Of a stretch of DNA of 64,000 nt, positions 1-11,549 are shown in pieces. Position 1 is the stretch's first letter. Every line of letters starts with the position of its first letter. Source of the stretch: Isoetes taiwanensis (taxonomy: Eukaryota > Streptophyta > Lycopodiopsida > Isoetales > Isoetaceae); NCBI GenBank assembly GCA_021234155.1, contig JAJEKV010000165.1, forward strand, positions 1 to 64,000, given 5' to 3'. A program made the translations under genes and the position numbers. The notes beneath the pieces are model-generated. The model ran no database searches, was not told where the DNA came from, and saw nothing but the letters and a program-made list of their open reading frames with translations.

Positions 1-642
1 ATAAATGTAAAATTTTGAAGTTGTATAAATTGTAATCATGATTTAATGTAAAGCTATGACATGAAAGGTGTAAATGTTAGTATGTATTATTTTAGTTTAA
101 AAATGTTGAAATCTGAGAGAAAAGGTCCAAACGACTTCCACGATGCGTTAACCACTTATGAGCTGCCTCTAGGCGAACTGTAAAAGTCCTTACCTAAATT
201 GTGATCATAATTAATTGTTTTTGCCAATCAGACAAGCGTAGTGAGCTTAAATCGATGTGTACAACATGATTATGACATTAGTTATGACAATAAACCTAGT
301 CTTGACCCTTCAAACAGGCTACGACTCTCACCATACACCTAAACCACCTTTGAGAACCTCAGACTCCCGGCGCACGGTAAGAGTCCTAGAAAATCTTTGA
401 TCACCTTTCCTTGACCAAATCAGCCTCAAATCAAGTGAAATTTGTTGTATAATGCCTTGTAACTCAATCGGCATAAGCTTCAGACATTACCTCAACAACC
501 TCAAAATTTTCCAATTTTGAAACTCCGAACGCAGTGTTTCATCCTGTAAATTGGCTTTTGACCTCATTCCCTGATAGGCCTTTTTTATTCTTCATACAAT
601 ATGTTTATTTTAGATGGAATACTCTTTGCCCGCCCTGACTAG

Positions 643-1191
643 AGCAGCTAGGAGTATTCGCTTAAATGAATCCTGAGGATTCACTTGGGAGAATCTGGAG
701 GATTCATTCAAGTGAATCCTCCTAATGACATGGCCTTCATCTATTGTTTCGGAATGATCCACTCAAGAGAATCATCAACCATGGTTAAAGGAAAACTAGT
801 GGCAAATCTTCCACATTTTTTACGCTGACTTTGCATGCTTGAGGGGATTCATTTGAGTGAAATCTCCCCTCATTAATCACAGCCTTGCCACATGTGACGG
901 GGATGTGGGAATTCCTGACACATGTGGGAATGCTTAAGGATTCACTTGGGTGAACACTCAAGCATGCAAATGATTTTTGACAGTTGAATTGGGTGAATCC
1001 TCAAGCATGCAATAATTTAGCGAGTTGTCAGTCTTTGCAGACCTGGATTAACTGGGGTGGAGAATTCTCGCAAGTAAATCCTCCTCGGCCCCAGGTGGAG
1101 GCCACGTCAAGGGGGGGATTCACTTTGGGGAACCCTCAGGATGCACTCAAGCGGATCCGTAGGATTCACCCAATGAATCCTCCTAGTTGCT
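643..1191. mobile_element. foldback/MITE-like element rich in GGATTC repeats
   Basis: The ends form a 17-bp imperfect inverted repeat: AGCAGCTAGGAGTATTC at 643-659 and GAATCCTCCTAGTTGCT at 1175-1191. Between them are many copies, in both orientations, of a motif around GGATTCACTTGGGTGAATCC, so most of the element could fold on itself. No transposase is encoded. I could not define a convincing target duplication, so the superfamily is open. The same element is present at 12424-12972 as part of the 3-kb repeat. Confidence 0.6.
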
Positions 1192-2416
1192 TGGATTAGT
1201 TTCAGTAAGCCTATATCAACATCACTAATTGCTAAAGTTATGGTATATTATAAAACAAAGGATCTCACAATCTAATGAGAGTAATAAAAAGTATTTTTTC
1301 TTCCATACTCACATTTTCCTTTCATTTCATAAATACATGGACGATCCCTGAGAAATATAAAAGCAGAATGAGAGCTGAATTTAAAAGCAATATGCCTGTA
1401 GTTAGAAAGTAAGAGGCTTTCCACTATATTTGCCCTGAGAATGTAGTGCTTTGAAATGGACTTCTTCTTACTTTCTTTCTAAGAAATCTTCAACATTCTC
1501 GTAAATCTGAATCTGCAAAGTCTATAACCCTTGCACATGATACTATATAACAACATTCTTATATTTTTACCAACAAAAGTTTTCATATAAGAATGCATTC
1601 AAGATTATCAAGTTCAGTTCTTGCATACCAAAATTGAGATCCATAACCAGTTCAGACCCATCTTATCAAATCTGCACAGATATTGCTTGTCCATCTCAGG
1701 GTCTGAGAGGACGCTCCAACATGCCAGATTATCTTCCTAAAGTCTTGGCACGGGCTTTATTATCTAAGTTAGCAATAGACGATATTAATTTATTGGGTGC
1801 AATCATGTAAAATCCATTGCTGCAAGCTGCTTGCTCCAAGCAGAATGTGAGTAGAAGAGAGAATCGTTGGAACGATTAGGCTCTTTCGTCAATAGACCTC
1901 GCCGAACACTTCTCTCTTACTCTTTTGTTTGTTTGGATGCATGCTTTGTTCTATATTTTGTTGGTATCTATAATTTTTCACATCTTCGATGCTCAAAATT
2001 GTAGATTCAATGGTTAAAGTTGAATTTAGCCTAGGTGACCAGTCGGGTGGATAGGCTAGAACTATAGCTATCCTTGCGCTTTAGAAAAGGCATGCCTGCT
2101 AGGAATGTAGAATAGTATGATTATGTATGTTGTAAAACAAACTGAGACAATGTAATTTACATGCTGCTATTCCATTGTTTTTGTCCCTTTCAAAAATTTC
2201 TATGCTGTAATCCATTTTAATGTTTCTTTGCCACGTCTTTTTCTTGGGATGATCGGTTGCATCCAACCTTGACGCTTGGCAGGAGCCTCCTCCTGACAAT
2301 ATGTGATCCTGCAAACTATGTCAAGCTACATCATCGGCGATGCATAGGCTCCTCCGCCAACAATACGGGTTGTCTAGGTTTCGTCTCTTCTGTGCCCTTT
2401 TTAGTATTTTGAATAA

Positions 2417-2519
2417 GGGAAAGGCCCCCTGGGCTTCTTTCTGGAAGGAAAAGCTGGTGGGCGCGCGAAGCGCGGAGGCCTGTTTGACCTTCTGAAAAGA
2501 AGCCCAGGGGGCTTTTCCC
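2417..2519. repeat. long hairpin (about 25-bp arms)
   Basis: The arm at 2417-2441, containing GGCCCCCTGGGCTTCTTT, is the reverse complement of 2494-2519, with one or two mismatches. The roughly 50-bp loop is GC-rich and contains a second small inverted repeat. The counterpart near 14180-14300 keeps the arms but differs in the loop (GCGCTTGCGCC instead of GCGCGCGAAGCGC). Confidence 0.7.
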
Positions 2520-2525
2520 CTACCG

Positions 2526-2742
2526 GAAAGAATCCTTACCTTCATTCTGCTGCCAGAATGCGATGTAAAATCAGTGGAATGCAGGGTAGAAACGATTGAA
2601 TGAAGGGTAGAAACAACAGAATGCAAGGTAAAAATTTGAGCGGCACACGAGATGCACAATCTGTGTTTTGAGGAAAGGAAATACAGACACATGTCAAAAC
2701 ACTGTTGGACGGGGCAGCCGAATTGAAGGTAAGGATTCTTTC
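2526..2742. mobile_element. 217-bp TIR element (MITE-like)
   Basis: The terminal inverted repeats are about 28 bp: GAAAGAATCCTTACCTTCA at the left and TGAAGGTAAGGATTCTTTC at the right, each with an inner GCTGCC/GGCAGC extension. The interior has three tandem copies of about 21 bp built on GAATGCAGGGTAGAAAC. It is non-coding. No clear target duplication is visible, so it could also be an ancient foldback. The counterpart is 14304-14519. Confidence 0.6.
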
Positions 2743-3019
2743 TGAATCTGGCAATGGCCATGGTACTTAGAAACTCCATCGAGGAAGGTAGGAAGCAGAA
2801 CAGTATGGGGTAAAGGACACTGGCATGTCAGCAAACTATGCTCTGGCACTCCGTTGCCAGTCGCCACAGCCCAAGCCTATCATCTAGGACTCCTGCCTTG
2901 CGCCTTACAGAGGCAATAATCCAGCTCCTCGATTGATCTGCACAAATTTCCGACCAAATTATTGGTGCGAGTCTTTTGTTTTATCAAAGCTGAGGGGCAA
3001 TTTGTGGCAAATTTTTGAG

Positions 3020-5220
3020 AGCTTCAACTATAGAACATTGACTGTGAGGTACTGATAGATCAGGATTTTATCATTCAGTTACGTGCAACACATGTCTTTA
3101 GTTATTGTTATGTTATTGCTTAGACCACAATAATTGCAGCATGGCTTTAACTTGACATAGAGGATTCAGGAGTGATTCAGGAGTGGATGAAACGTAATTG
3201 CCTTGCTTTTGGTTCCTTCACCTATTTGAATACCTATAGCCATGATTATCCCATTTCTTCATATTTTAAATCCCATGCCACATGAAAGGAATGGCATTGT
3301 ATCGACCAGCACCAACATTAAAAGTAGTTCTATTGCACCTCAAATCATCTAACGATGATTGCTATTAGTAGGCAAAGTTGTATTAAGCAGCGCTAACATT
3401 AGAAGTTATTGTAATGCACTCAAACTATCATAGGATTATGACATTGACATAATTCGTGTTTGCAGACATACGTTGATTAAGTATGCATTTTCTAGGTTGT
3501 TGCTCAACTCTCAAAGTGATGGATGCACATTTTCTCAGTTCTACACTTTATGTTGAAAGGGCTCATGTTCAGTTGGGATTGAAATTTTGTTGAAGGGCTT
3601 CGCAACAAGACTTTCTTTTGAGCTGTTTCTAAGAATGACAAGCTTCCATGTTTTTCTCCTAAATGCTTGAATTTAAATAGGCATTGACCTTGACAACAAC
3701 TTGGAAAAATGTTAATAGAATGTTCACGGACATGGCCATTCAGATACAGCGAGTGGCTCCATCCAGATTGTATGAGGTAGATTTGTTCCATGGACCTATA
3801 TTATACTGCAATTCGTAGTCAATTTGTTCCATGGACCTATATTATACTGCAATTCGCAGTCAATTATACTGCAGTCAGTGACAAATGAAGTGTTGTGATA
3901 CATGTCATACAATGTAAAGCTGTTCCTTGGAGCTACATTGAATCTAATTGATTATAGTTCAAATCAGAACGACTATAATTGTGATCAATGCAGTTCACGG
4001 CTGCCACATAATACTTGAATGTAGACGAAAGTTTATGTTGTAAATAGAAGTATAGATTATATAACGATTTTATACACATCTTTCTCTGTATTTTTTGTTT
4101 TTCAATGCCAAGCTATACAATCCTGTGCTGGCTTGCACCATTAGACTGCTGAGATTAGAAAAGGAAAGCAAGCCATGTCTTTAAATGGTCAATAACATTT
4201 ACATTAGTTCTTATATGATATGTTTGCAAAACTGAAAAAAGCTTTGTTGAATGATCATAGATATGGTCATTCAGATACAACTGAAGTAACGCAAGCGAGA
4301 AGGGAATGCAAGTTGTACAAGATAAAGTTGTTCCATGGGGCTGTATCTGATGCAAGCTCTACAAAATACAGTTATTCCATGGACTACAAAAATGAAGATA
4401 TATTAGCTTAATTATTCTAAATATACTAAATTTAATAGGTTCTCATTCGGACCATACTATGCCACTATGCATGAAGCGAGTGAGAATTTCAAAGTTGGGT
4501 CTGTAATTGTCGAGGAGAATTCTGCTTCATAAGTCGCTTCAAAAGTTCTCATTGTTGAAGTTCAAGCTTGCATCCATACTAAACAAATATGGTCACCTAA
4601 GACAATTATGTCTAGAAATAAAGGCTTGAGGTTCAAAGGAAATTTTGACATGTTAGAACCATATTTCTAGCGAGTTCTAAAATTGACATTACATGTTAAT
4701 GACCCCCCCCTTCTTCAATTGCATTTATCTTTTTCTATTTTCTATGCTTCCAAAGTCTTAATGATAAGACAATGTGATCAAAAAGTATTATAAACATCGT
4801 CATGTCCCACATCACCCATTCTAAGACTCTTAGGATAATTCAAATTTGGGAACAATTCTAATATTAATGCATACCAAATTGAGAATATGAATATAAAACA
4901 TATTCTAATTTCTTTCTAACACAATCTAACATCATCTATCTTAGGTAATCAATATACGCCCACAACTTCATAGCTACTTAAAATGTGTTACTCAGTAGCC
5001 CATTAAGGTAAAGTGTGGTCTTCTTTGTTGTTCTTTAGTCCTACTCCTAAATCAATAACAATTACCATTCTAGACCTATAATATATACTTCCACAAACCA
5101 CTATAAACACATATTAGACCACCCAAATTTCATAATGGCAATTGCTCTACATTACCCTCCCCCACCAAGGCACATTGTCTATTCTGGCCAACAATAAGAC
5201 AACTGCCTCTTCAAGTTATT
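3020..5220. other. no gene seen; short tandem repeat
   Basis: No reading frame here has recognisable motifs. A 41-bp unit beginning ATTTGTTCCATGGACC is tandemly duplicated at 3781-3862. A diverged related stretch, with CATTCAGATACA and TTGTTCCATGG, recurs near 4265-4385, suggesting an old local duplication. The stretch is AT-rich and otherwise featureless to me. Confidence 0.5.
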
Positions 5221-5254
5221 AGTAAAGCCCGGCAACGCCGGGCACCATAACTAG
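5221..5254 (+). mobile_element. Helitron 3' terminus (copy 1)
   Basis: The perfect 7-bp stem hairpin GCCCGGC-AAC-GCCGGGC (5227-5243) is followed 7 bp later by CTAG (5251-5254) and then T. Helitrons end in a short GC-rich hairpin followed by CTRR and insert before a T. The same 35 bp ends a second copy at 8892-8926 and the flanks differ beyond it. The 5' TC terminus was not located, so the element length is unknown. Confidence 0.75.
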
Positions 5255-5790
5255 TTGATAATAACTTCCTCTTTGCATTGCTGGCTCAATGGTAAGGATG
5301 ATCCAACCACTACTTTTTCAAATGATGTCGCAATTGCATTTTTTAGTTCGTGAGGAACTCCAATATCTTCCATATAATCGCATATATTCTTCCAGCGTAA
5401 CATGTCGAAACGCCTTAGTAAGATCCACAAAACATATAATAAGTGGTTTTTTAGTCTTTTTTATTGAATCAGTGATGGCTCTAAAAGTAATCTAGTGGTC
5501 TATTGTGGATTTCTGGCGTCGAAAGCCTGCTTGCCTTGCTGCTCTCATGTTATTCTCCTCTGCCCATGTACTTATCTTGTCTTCTGACACCTTGGTAAAA
5601 AAACCTAGAGAATAGGATACTAATCATTGCTATCCTATAGTTATTTGAGTTTGTAACATCCCCTGCTTTGTGAATCGGTTGTACTGCCATGTAGATGGAA
5701 AGCCATGTATTAATGCCCAGTTCATCATTTTTGTAATTATCTTTGCCACACCATGTCTTGCCAATTTAATTAAGAATAGGAATCCTGAAA
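5245..5790 (-). pseudogene. LINE reverse transcriptase relic
   Basis: Reading the minus strand gives fragments of a LINE reverse transcriptase in the expected order. First come a PIHKAGD motif and a NNYR motif (about 5620-5700). Then come AGFRR-KSTIDH and CFVDLTKAF (about 5430-5540), followed by a segment resembling the helix after FVDF-KAFD. At least one in-frame stop and one frameshift interrupt it. No endonuclease or YADD box is left. It is a short, old, dead fragment of a family other than the element at 37-41.8 kb. Confidence 0.7.
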
Positions 5791-6516
5791 ACAACAAGAA
5801 GGTCAAAAAAGGAAATCCAGCATGACAAGGGCTTTTGGTCGCTAACGGGCTTGTTAAGAGCCGAGAGATTGTGATCTCTCGTGATCTCTCATGCTATACG
5901 GTATAAAAATTGTCTTATGTCGTATAGCACGAGAGAAATTTTTTTTTCGATCATGTGGCCGACTTTAGAGAGACTATTCTTATTCCTACTTGCTTACTTT
6001 GCAATTGTGGGCTCCAACCCATTGCAAATGTAGGCTCTAATCCCTTTCGAAATATGCCCAGCATGTAGTTTGGAAGACCAATATACAAGGATTAAGCACT
6101 TAAGATACAATGTTGTAAATTATGCAGAATGGCAATGCTCAAATTAGGTTACGTTGCGGTAGCTCTGGAATGGGGTATTCAAAGGGAAGATGCAAAAGCA
6201 AAGCTTATTGTTAGTGACAAAGGATCTCCCAACGTTCCCATATATGATGCACACTCCAGTACCAATGATTCTATTCACACGACAGAGGTCTTTGCAGCTA
6301 TCCATTTTACTTTATTATTTGCTTTATACATTATGAAATTAGTTACCAAATGTACAAACAAGATTTTTGAATCTTACTATCTTTCCATTATCAGACACAC
6401 GGTGAACCAGTAAAAATAATGAAGGTCAATCCCAGTTATGATATTGTTTTATCTGCTCATATTAGGGGTTTAGATCCCCTGAAACCATGGAGTTGCCCAA
6501 AAGTGGGCAAATATTA
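5791..6516. other. no gene seen; small foldback
   Basis: A 15-bp inverted repeat, CTCTCATGCTATACG at 5886-5900 and CGTATAGCACGAGAG at 5921-5935, surrounds a 20-bp AT-rich loop and could be a tiny foldback element. A 94-codon open frame at 6129-6413 has no recognisable motif and low-complexity flanks. I do not call it a gene. Confidence 0.4.
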
Positions 6517-6946
6517 ATATGTAGCAAAATAACAGGGGGTTCCAGGGGGATTTGATATAGATATAATTCTTGAAACCATAGACCATATCCCTAAAACAAT
6601 TCAATGGGTTATTATAAAAAAAAACATAGATTTAAGATAAAAAATAGTCACATTACCTCACTGGTTAGATTGGTTAAAGTAGTCTTATTAGGACATTGAG
6701 TTATTTTGGTAGAGGTTCGAATCCCCGTATTTCATATTCTAAAAGCTTAAGTGAAACCGTATAGAGGCTCGATATACCATCAAAACCTTAGGCAAACTCG
6801 TATTCGACATCTTAAAATCATAGGCGTCCCCAATCATAATTGAGCATAATCAAAACGAGAGGTGTCCAGAGGCTCCAACATACAGTCTGGGCCATCGGAT
6901 TGACAGATCCGACGACTGTGGTAGTCCAGGGTGCACCTCGTTTAGA
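6517..6946 (+). repeat. 430-bp tRNA-like SINE-type unit, tandem copy 1
   Basis: The unit is repeated head to tail at 6947-7373 with very few differences. It contains a tRNA-like internal promoter: an A-box-like TGGTTAGATTGG at 6662-6673 and a perfect B box GGTTCGAATCC at 6714-6724, separated as in tRNA genes. The flanking sequence does not make a full cloverleaf, so it is not a working tRNA gene. The unit also contains a CCGACGACTGTGG-type GC-rich stretch near its end. A tRNA-derived SINE that was tandemly duplicated fits best. Confidence 0.6.
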
Positions 6947-7373
6947 ATATGTAGCAAAATAACAGGGGGTTCCAGGGGGATTTGATATAGATATAATTCT
7001 TGAAACCATAGACCATATCCCTAAAACAATTCAATGGGTTATTATAAAAAAAAACATAGATTTAAGATAAAAAATAGTCACATTACCTCACTGGTTAGAT
7101 TGGTTAAAGTAGTCTTATTAGGACATTGAGTTATTTTGGTAGAGGTTCGAATCCCCGTATTTCATATTCTAAAAGCTTAAGTGAAACCGTATAGAGGCTC
7201 GATATACCATCAAAACCTTAGGCAAACTCGTATTCGACATCTTAAAATCATAGGCGTCCCCAATCATAATTGAGCATAATCGAAACGAGAGGTGTCCAGA
7301 GGCTCCAACATACAGTCTGGGCCGTCGGATTGACAGATCCGACGACTGTGGTAGTCCAGGGTGCACCTCGTTT
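6947..7373 (+). repeat. 430-bp tRNA-like SINE-type unit, tandem copy 2
   Basis: This is the second tandem copy, with the A-box-like segment at 7092-7103 and the B box at 7144-7154. Its right end leaves the shared sequence after GTGCACCTCGTTT. In the first copy the same GTGCACCTCGTTT joins directly to the next unit. That gives the tandem period and one unit boundary. Confidence 0.6.
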
Positions 7374-8890
7374 TTCCGGGGTTCCGAAAACTTTTTGGAA
7401 TTTTTTCTTAATTTCATTTCTTAAGGTTTCGAGGGTTTTGGCGGCCGGGAAAAGATTCCGGTTCTCCAAAAATCGGGTATTTTGGTCGTACTATGATTTC
7501 AAAATAGGCATTTTTGAGGCCGATGGGTTATCCCCCAATTTTCGTAGATTCTTATCTGGGATGGCTGAGTGAAGCTTCCATCCATGCACCATCCCTCAGG
7601 ACATGCACCACGGCATGGAGACCAACAGCTGTTATAGTTGGGGGTCGTGATATTATGTTCCTGTTTTTTATTCAGGGCCATAGCTTGCAGCAGGGGATGC
7701 ATTCAAGCTGATAATCTAGAGGTTGAAGCATGGTTTTATTATGGTGAATTCGTATGGGTTGTGAATCAGTGTTTCTGCAGGTCTTGATCCCTAAGATGGG
7801 AGCTTCTCATATTGTTCCACGTACCCACGCCACCGCTCAAAGATTACATGCCCCTCTTAGCCCTCTTGCAAAGGATCTCGGGCTACTATGCGGTGGGTAT
7901 TCCAAAAATTGGGAATGCATGGTTTGGATTTCTGGATTATGCTTCCCCGATTTTTGGCGGCATGGAGAGCATGAAAGACATGTGGTGTCTGAGCACTTTC
8001 GTCGCTTTGATTTGCACTGAAAATTGCATCTTGCAATGTCGTTGTGCAGGTAGAACTTCCTATCTCTTTTTTCTGTCTTTCTGTAGCATGATATAATTCT
8101 TGACTAGATGTTTACATGATATTCGACCTAAGAATTTTTTGAGCCATGTTTATATTGATCCATTCGTGCAAAGCACATGCCAGAAGTAAGGTTCTTGCCT
8201 TTAATTATCCGTGCTTGCATCATCTATTAATGTCATTTCCTAAACTTACACCATCTTTATCAATCGGTTCGTTGCAGATTATGCACCCAAGATCCGGGGC
8301 CTTAACTTTGTCAATCTGTTGGAGTACATATATTTCAAGGTCGGAGCAGCTTTGTGGCCTTCATTGACATTTTGGGAGTATACTTGGACCTTATCAATTA
8401 GCCTAACAACGAATCAAGAAACAATGATAAGCAGTTCATGTATGTCCAATTATACATTTGTGCATATAATAAAAGAGCAATGTTCAAGTCTGTTCAATAC
8501 ATTGAATTTGCATTCTTTCAATGAGTATGCATAGCCTCAAAATGGATCTTCCATGGTATGAAAACGTCTTAAATGGAGGGTTTAAGCACATTCTTGCTAC
8601 ATATAAGAGAAATACAGTGGTTTGTATAGATGTAATAGTGGGCAAGGAAACTACAATGAGATCCTCACATATGCATAATAGAACATGTAATTCTTTGCGC
8701 AAATAGAACCATTACTGTATTCTGAGTGCATTGCATAATAGAACATGTAATTCTCTGCACAAATAGAACCATTACTGTATTCTGAGTGCATTACATCTTC
8801 TGAGATAAATGTCTTGGATAGCCATCCAATAGCTTGAAATTTCATCCCCAGGCATACCAACATAAAATATCAAAACCACTATTTCAAGTA
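7374..8890. other. no gene seen; 60-bp tandem repeat
   Basis: Several short open frames overlap here on both strands but none shows a domain or homologous counterpart in the window. A 60-bp unit beginning ATGCATAATAGAACATG is tandemly duplicated at 8671-8730 and 8731-8790 with few differences. The rest is unassigned. Confidence 0.45.
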
Positions 8891-8891
8891 G

Positions 8892-8926
8892 TAGTAAAGC
8901 CCGGCAACGCCGGGCACCATAACTAG
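8892..8926 (+). mobile_element. Helitron 3' terminus (copy 2)
   Basis: The hairpin GCCCGGC-AAC-GCCGGGC at 8899-8915, the 7-bp spacer and CTAG at 8923-8926 followed by T match the terminus at 5221-5254 exactly. Sequence outside is unrelated, which marks the element edge. Both copies point the same way. The 5' end was not found. Confidence 0.75.
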
Positions 8927-8929
8927 TAA

Positions 8930-10468
8930 TCTTTAATTTGGCTTTCGTACTGGAAGTTCAAGTCAAATAAAAGCTTTTCTTCTTCTTTATTCAGTAAGTT
9001 GTAGACTAAAATTTCCATGCTTTGTAATGTAGTTCTAAAACTTACCATAGGATGGATGAATTACTATGTGGTTTGAAATGGATCATACTAATAAACCATA
9101 CCTTTCATATCCTTGAACCCTCATTTAAGACTTCTCAGTCAATTCATGGTGTCCAATCTGTAATCTATCTAAAATTGCTACATGATCTACAATCAAACCA
9201 TTAGCAATGACAAAAGGATCTCTATTCAAAATAAATACATGATATGAGTTATACGGATAACTCATGTTGACCAAGCTCTTGTTCACCAAAACCAAAGCTA
9301 GGTCAAGATACAATAACCAATCTATGATAGTTCGCCACCCAACCAGATCATTCAATGCTAAGAACTGCTAAGAACTGGCAAAACTATGGCAAGGCCTGAC
9401 AATCTGCTTCTACTCCTCCCTCGAGCTAACAGACCTCAATACAAAACACCAAAAGTTAGGCTCCAAGATAGTAATAGGTTATTGAACAGAACAATAGAAG
9501 CTCTTGGGAAAATGTAATGGCTTTCTTAGAATCAGATTCAAGAGCGAATGAGTAGAGCAGTCTTCTTTGACCCCCTATCACTCTTTTGGCTATATCTCTC
9601 TCGCATTCAGACGAATCACAGAAGGACCACCCCAATTCGGAAACTAGGCTCCGAGTGGGTTCCATCCCAGTAAAAAAGCCAATCGGCTTTGGTTGATGAG
9701 ATATATCTCAAGAACCGACAAGTCAGGGAGAATCTCTTATAGGTCTTCTAACGTCTTTGTATTCCTTGTTTGTGGAAGTGAAGATGGAGAAACTTTGAAA
9801 GGCCAACCATGGAGCTTTTTTTTTGTCCATTTTCAACCATATCCTCTGTTATAAAATCAACAGTACTAATCTGAGTCCTGTGGATAGATGTGGCGAATAG
9901 AAGGCCTGACCTCCATCATAGAATGTAGTGTTGGAGGCGAAGATTATCCCGCTTCCATGAAGGTTTGGTCCATCCAAATCCTAAAAAGAACGAGGTCATT
10001 AGGGAATCCATGGTAGACCTGATTCCCTAAAATCTCATCTGGGATAGCAGCCCCTTAAAGGGAGCAGAGGAGCATTCAATGTGTACCACTTTTTGGATAA
10101 GCATCAAGAGCCAAAAACAGAGTACCTTCGTAGGCAATTCAGAGATTGTGAAGCCCAGATTGAAGGCATATGCAAAGTAGATAGAAACAATCGATGCTCA
10201 GAACTGAGATTGATCCAATGAAATCTTCGAGTATATTCTACAAATCTCTGACTCATCACCCCGAGGATGCATAAGGCAAACTAGATGGCCTTTGAATGCA
10301 TCCTTTTGCTGCAAATGAAACACAAAATGGCTCTTCCAGTTCTCGGAGTGAGCTTTTTCCTAAATAAATGGAGAAAACACAGGGCATGAGTGAGCATCGT
10401 CTATCAAGCTCCTGTCGCTCCTCGCTTATAATCGGAGTTCAGCCTCTGGTCCTCTTCAAAAGATCCTC
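8930..10468. other. no gene seen
   Basis: This stretch is unassigned. Short open frames (for example 9125-9355 and 9456-9665 on the minus strand) show no motif I recognise and no paralogue elsewhere in the window. Confidence 0.4.
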
Positions 10469-10575
10469 TTAATCCCGACAGTAATACGCTTGCTGCTCTC
10501 TTTTTGTTTGGGTCCCATAGGCCAATTGGTCTCTGTGGACGATAAAAAATCTATTATATTCTATTATTATATTCT
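10469..10575 (+). mobile_element. orphan LINE-type 3' tail
   Basis: The segment matches the 3' end of the LINE at 41.7 kb: GCTTGCTGC, then GGGTCCCATAGGCC, then GGTCTCTGTGGACGATAAAA. A TATTAT/ATTCT-rich tail follows. The hairpin AGGCC-AATT-GGTCT at 10519-10532 is preserved. No LINE coding sequence is recognisable upstream, so this is either a heavily 5'-truncated LINE or a SINE that borrowed the LINE tail. Confidence 0.7.
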
Positions 10576-10976
10576 TAATTTAGATACAATTATGTGGCTT
10601 TTTTTTTTTTCACAATGGTCCATGCCCAAAAAGGACTCATATTTTAATTAAAGCATTTTTCTCCAAACCAAAATCTTGCAAAAACCATTTGCCAACGTAA
10701 ACACCCAGAAAATATGGTAAGCTAAATTTGTATATTTGAAATATCTAAACGGGTAAGGAAAAGGATAAAATGACTCGACAACTCTCGCGGTGCGTGAATG
10801 GCACTTGTGCCCTAGATGCACCGTGAGACTCACCCATCATGTTCGACTAGTTGGACAACATTTGAAATTAAATGAATGATCAAATCTAGCTTAACACATC
10901 TTTCTAAGCTCGTTTTAACTAATCATAATACTTAATTATGTAAGGATAAGTTAAATTGGCCCAAGGACTTTTCGCC

Positions 10977-11160
10977 AGAGAGTCTTGAACCAAAGCCATT
11001 GACTTTTTTTTTTTAGAATCTCAAATTTTCACATTGTAGTTGAAGGATTCAAACCTTTTGCTAGAGTCTTGAACTGACTTTGTTAGTTGACCATTGACTT
11101 TTTTTTTTAGTTTAAAATTTTCACATTGTAGTTGAAGGATTCAAACCTTTTGCTAAAAGG
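10977..11160. repeat. about 105-bp tandem duplication
   Basis: A segment containing CATTGAC, a T-tract, TTTTCACATTGTAGTTG and GGATTCAAACCTTTTGCT occurs twice in a row (about 10977-11062 and 11090-11160). On the minus strand GGTTTGAATCC resembles a tRNA B box, so the units may be tRNA-related SINE pieces. Confidence 0.5.
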
Positions 11161-11204
11161 TCTGAGACCTTACCAACAAGCAAAGAGCCTAATATGATAA
11201 TATT

Positions 11205-11292
11205 TTTATTTATTTCTTTAGAAAGGGATTTGAACCCCTGACCTCTTGGGTCCTTGCTAACTGCACTTATCATTAGACTAATACAATAATAT
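11205..11292 (-). repeat. tRNA-like SINE head
   Basis: On the minus strand TAGTCTAATGATAAG (A-box-like, about 11266-11280) is followed by a B box GGTTCAAATCC (11226-11236) at tRNA-like spacing, with paired flanks GGGGTTC/GAACCCC. A complete acceptor stem is not evident. A second B box of the same type, also minus, lies near 11366-11376. These are SINE relics, not functional tRNA genes. Confidence 0.5.
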
Positions 11293-11549
11293 TGTAATGA
11301 ATGTTTTACTCGCTTTAGCTTATCACACATGGAAATATTTTGTGAAATTCTTTTCCTAAACTTGTGAAGGATTTGAACCTTCAATGTAATCATCTAATCT
11401 TAGTGTGTCTTTTTCACCCTCATGTAGAGAGTATGGTGAATATCGTGATTGCAATATTCATAGGCGAACAAATGGGTAATTAAACCCATGATTGATTGGT
11501 TTTGAGGGCAAATATATTCATAATAACTTTTACCATAGTTTTGATCATA

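Larger units (their letters stand above)
1..3019. repeat. 3-kb direct repeat, left copy
   Basis: This stretch is repeated almost base for base at 11755-14797. The copies differ by scattered substitutions and a few short indels, for example about 16 extra bases in the right copy near 11830 and again near 12405. Similarity stops abruptly after the shared GAGAGC at about 3019. The left boundary is unknown because the window opens inside the repeat. It contains no believable gene. It carries nested foldback elements at 643-1191, 2417-2519 and 2526-2742. It could be a segmental duplication or the ends of a large non-autonomous retroelement. Confidence 0.9.

Noticed and set aside
6650-6730. A functional tRNA gene at the A/B-box units (6.7, 7.1, 11.2 and 11.6 kb)
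   Set aside because: Promoter boxes are present but the acceptor and anticodon stems do not pair well.
7270-8096. Overlapping 80-100-codon frames on both strands
   Set aside because: No motifs, mutual overlap, and part lies in the tandem SINE-like unit.
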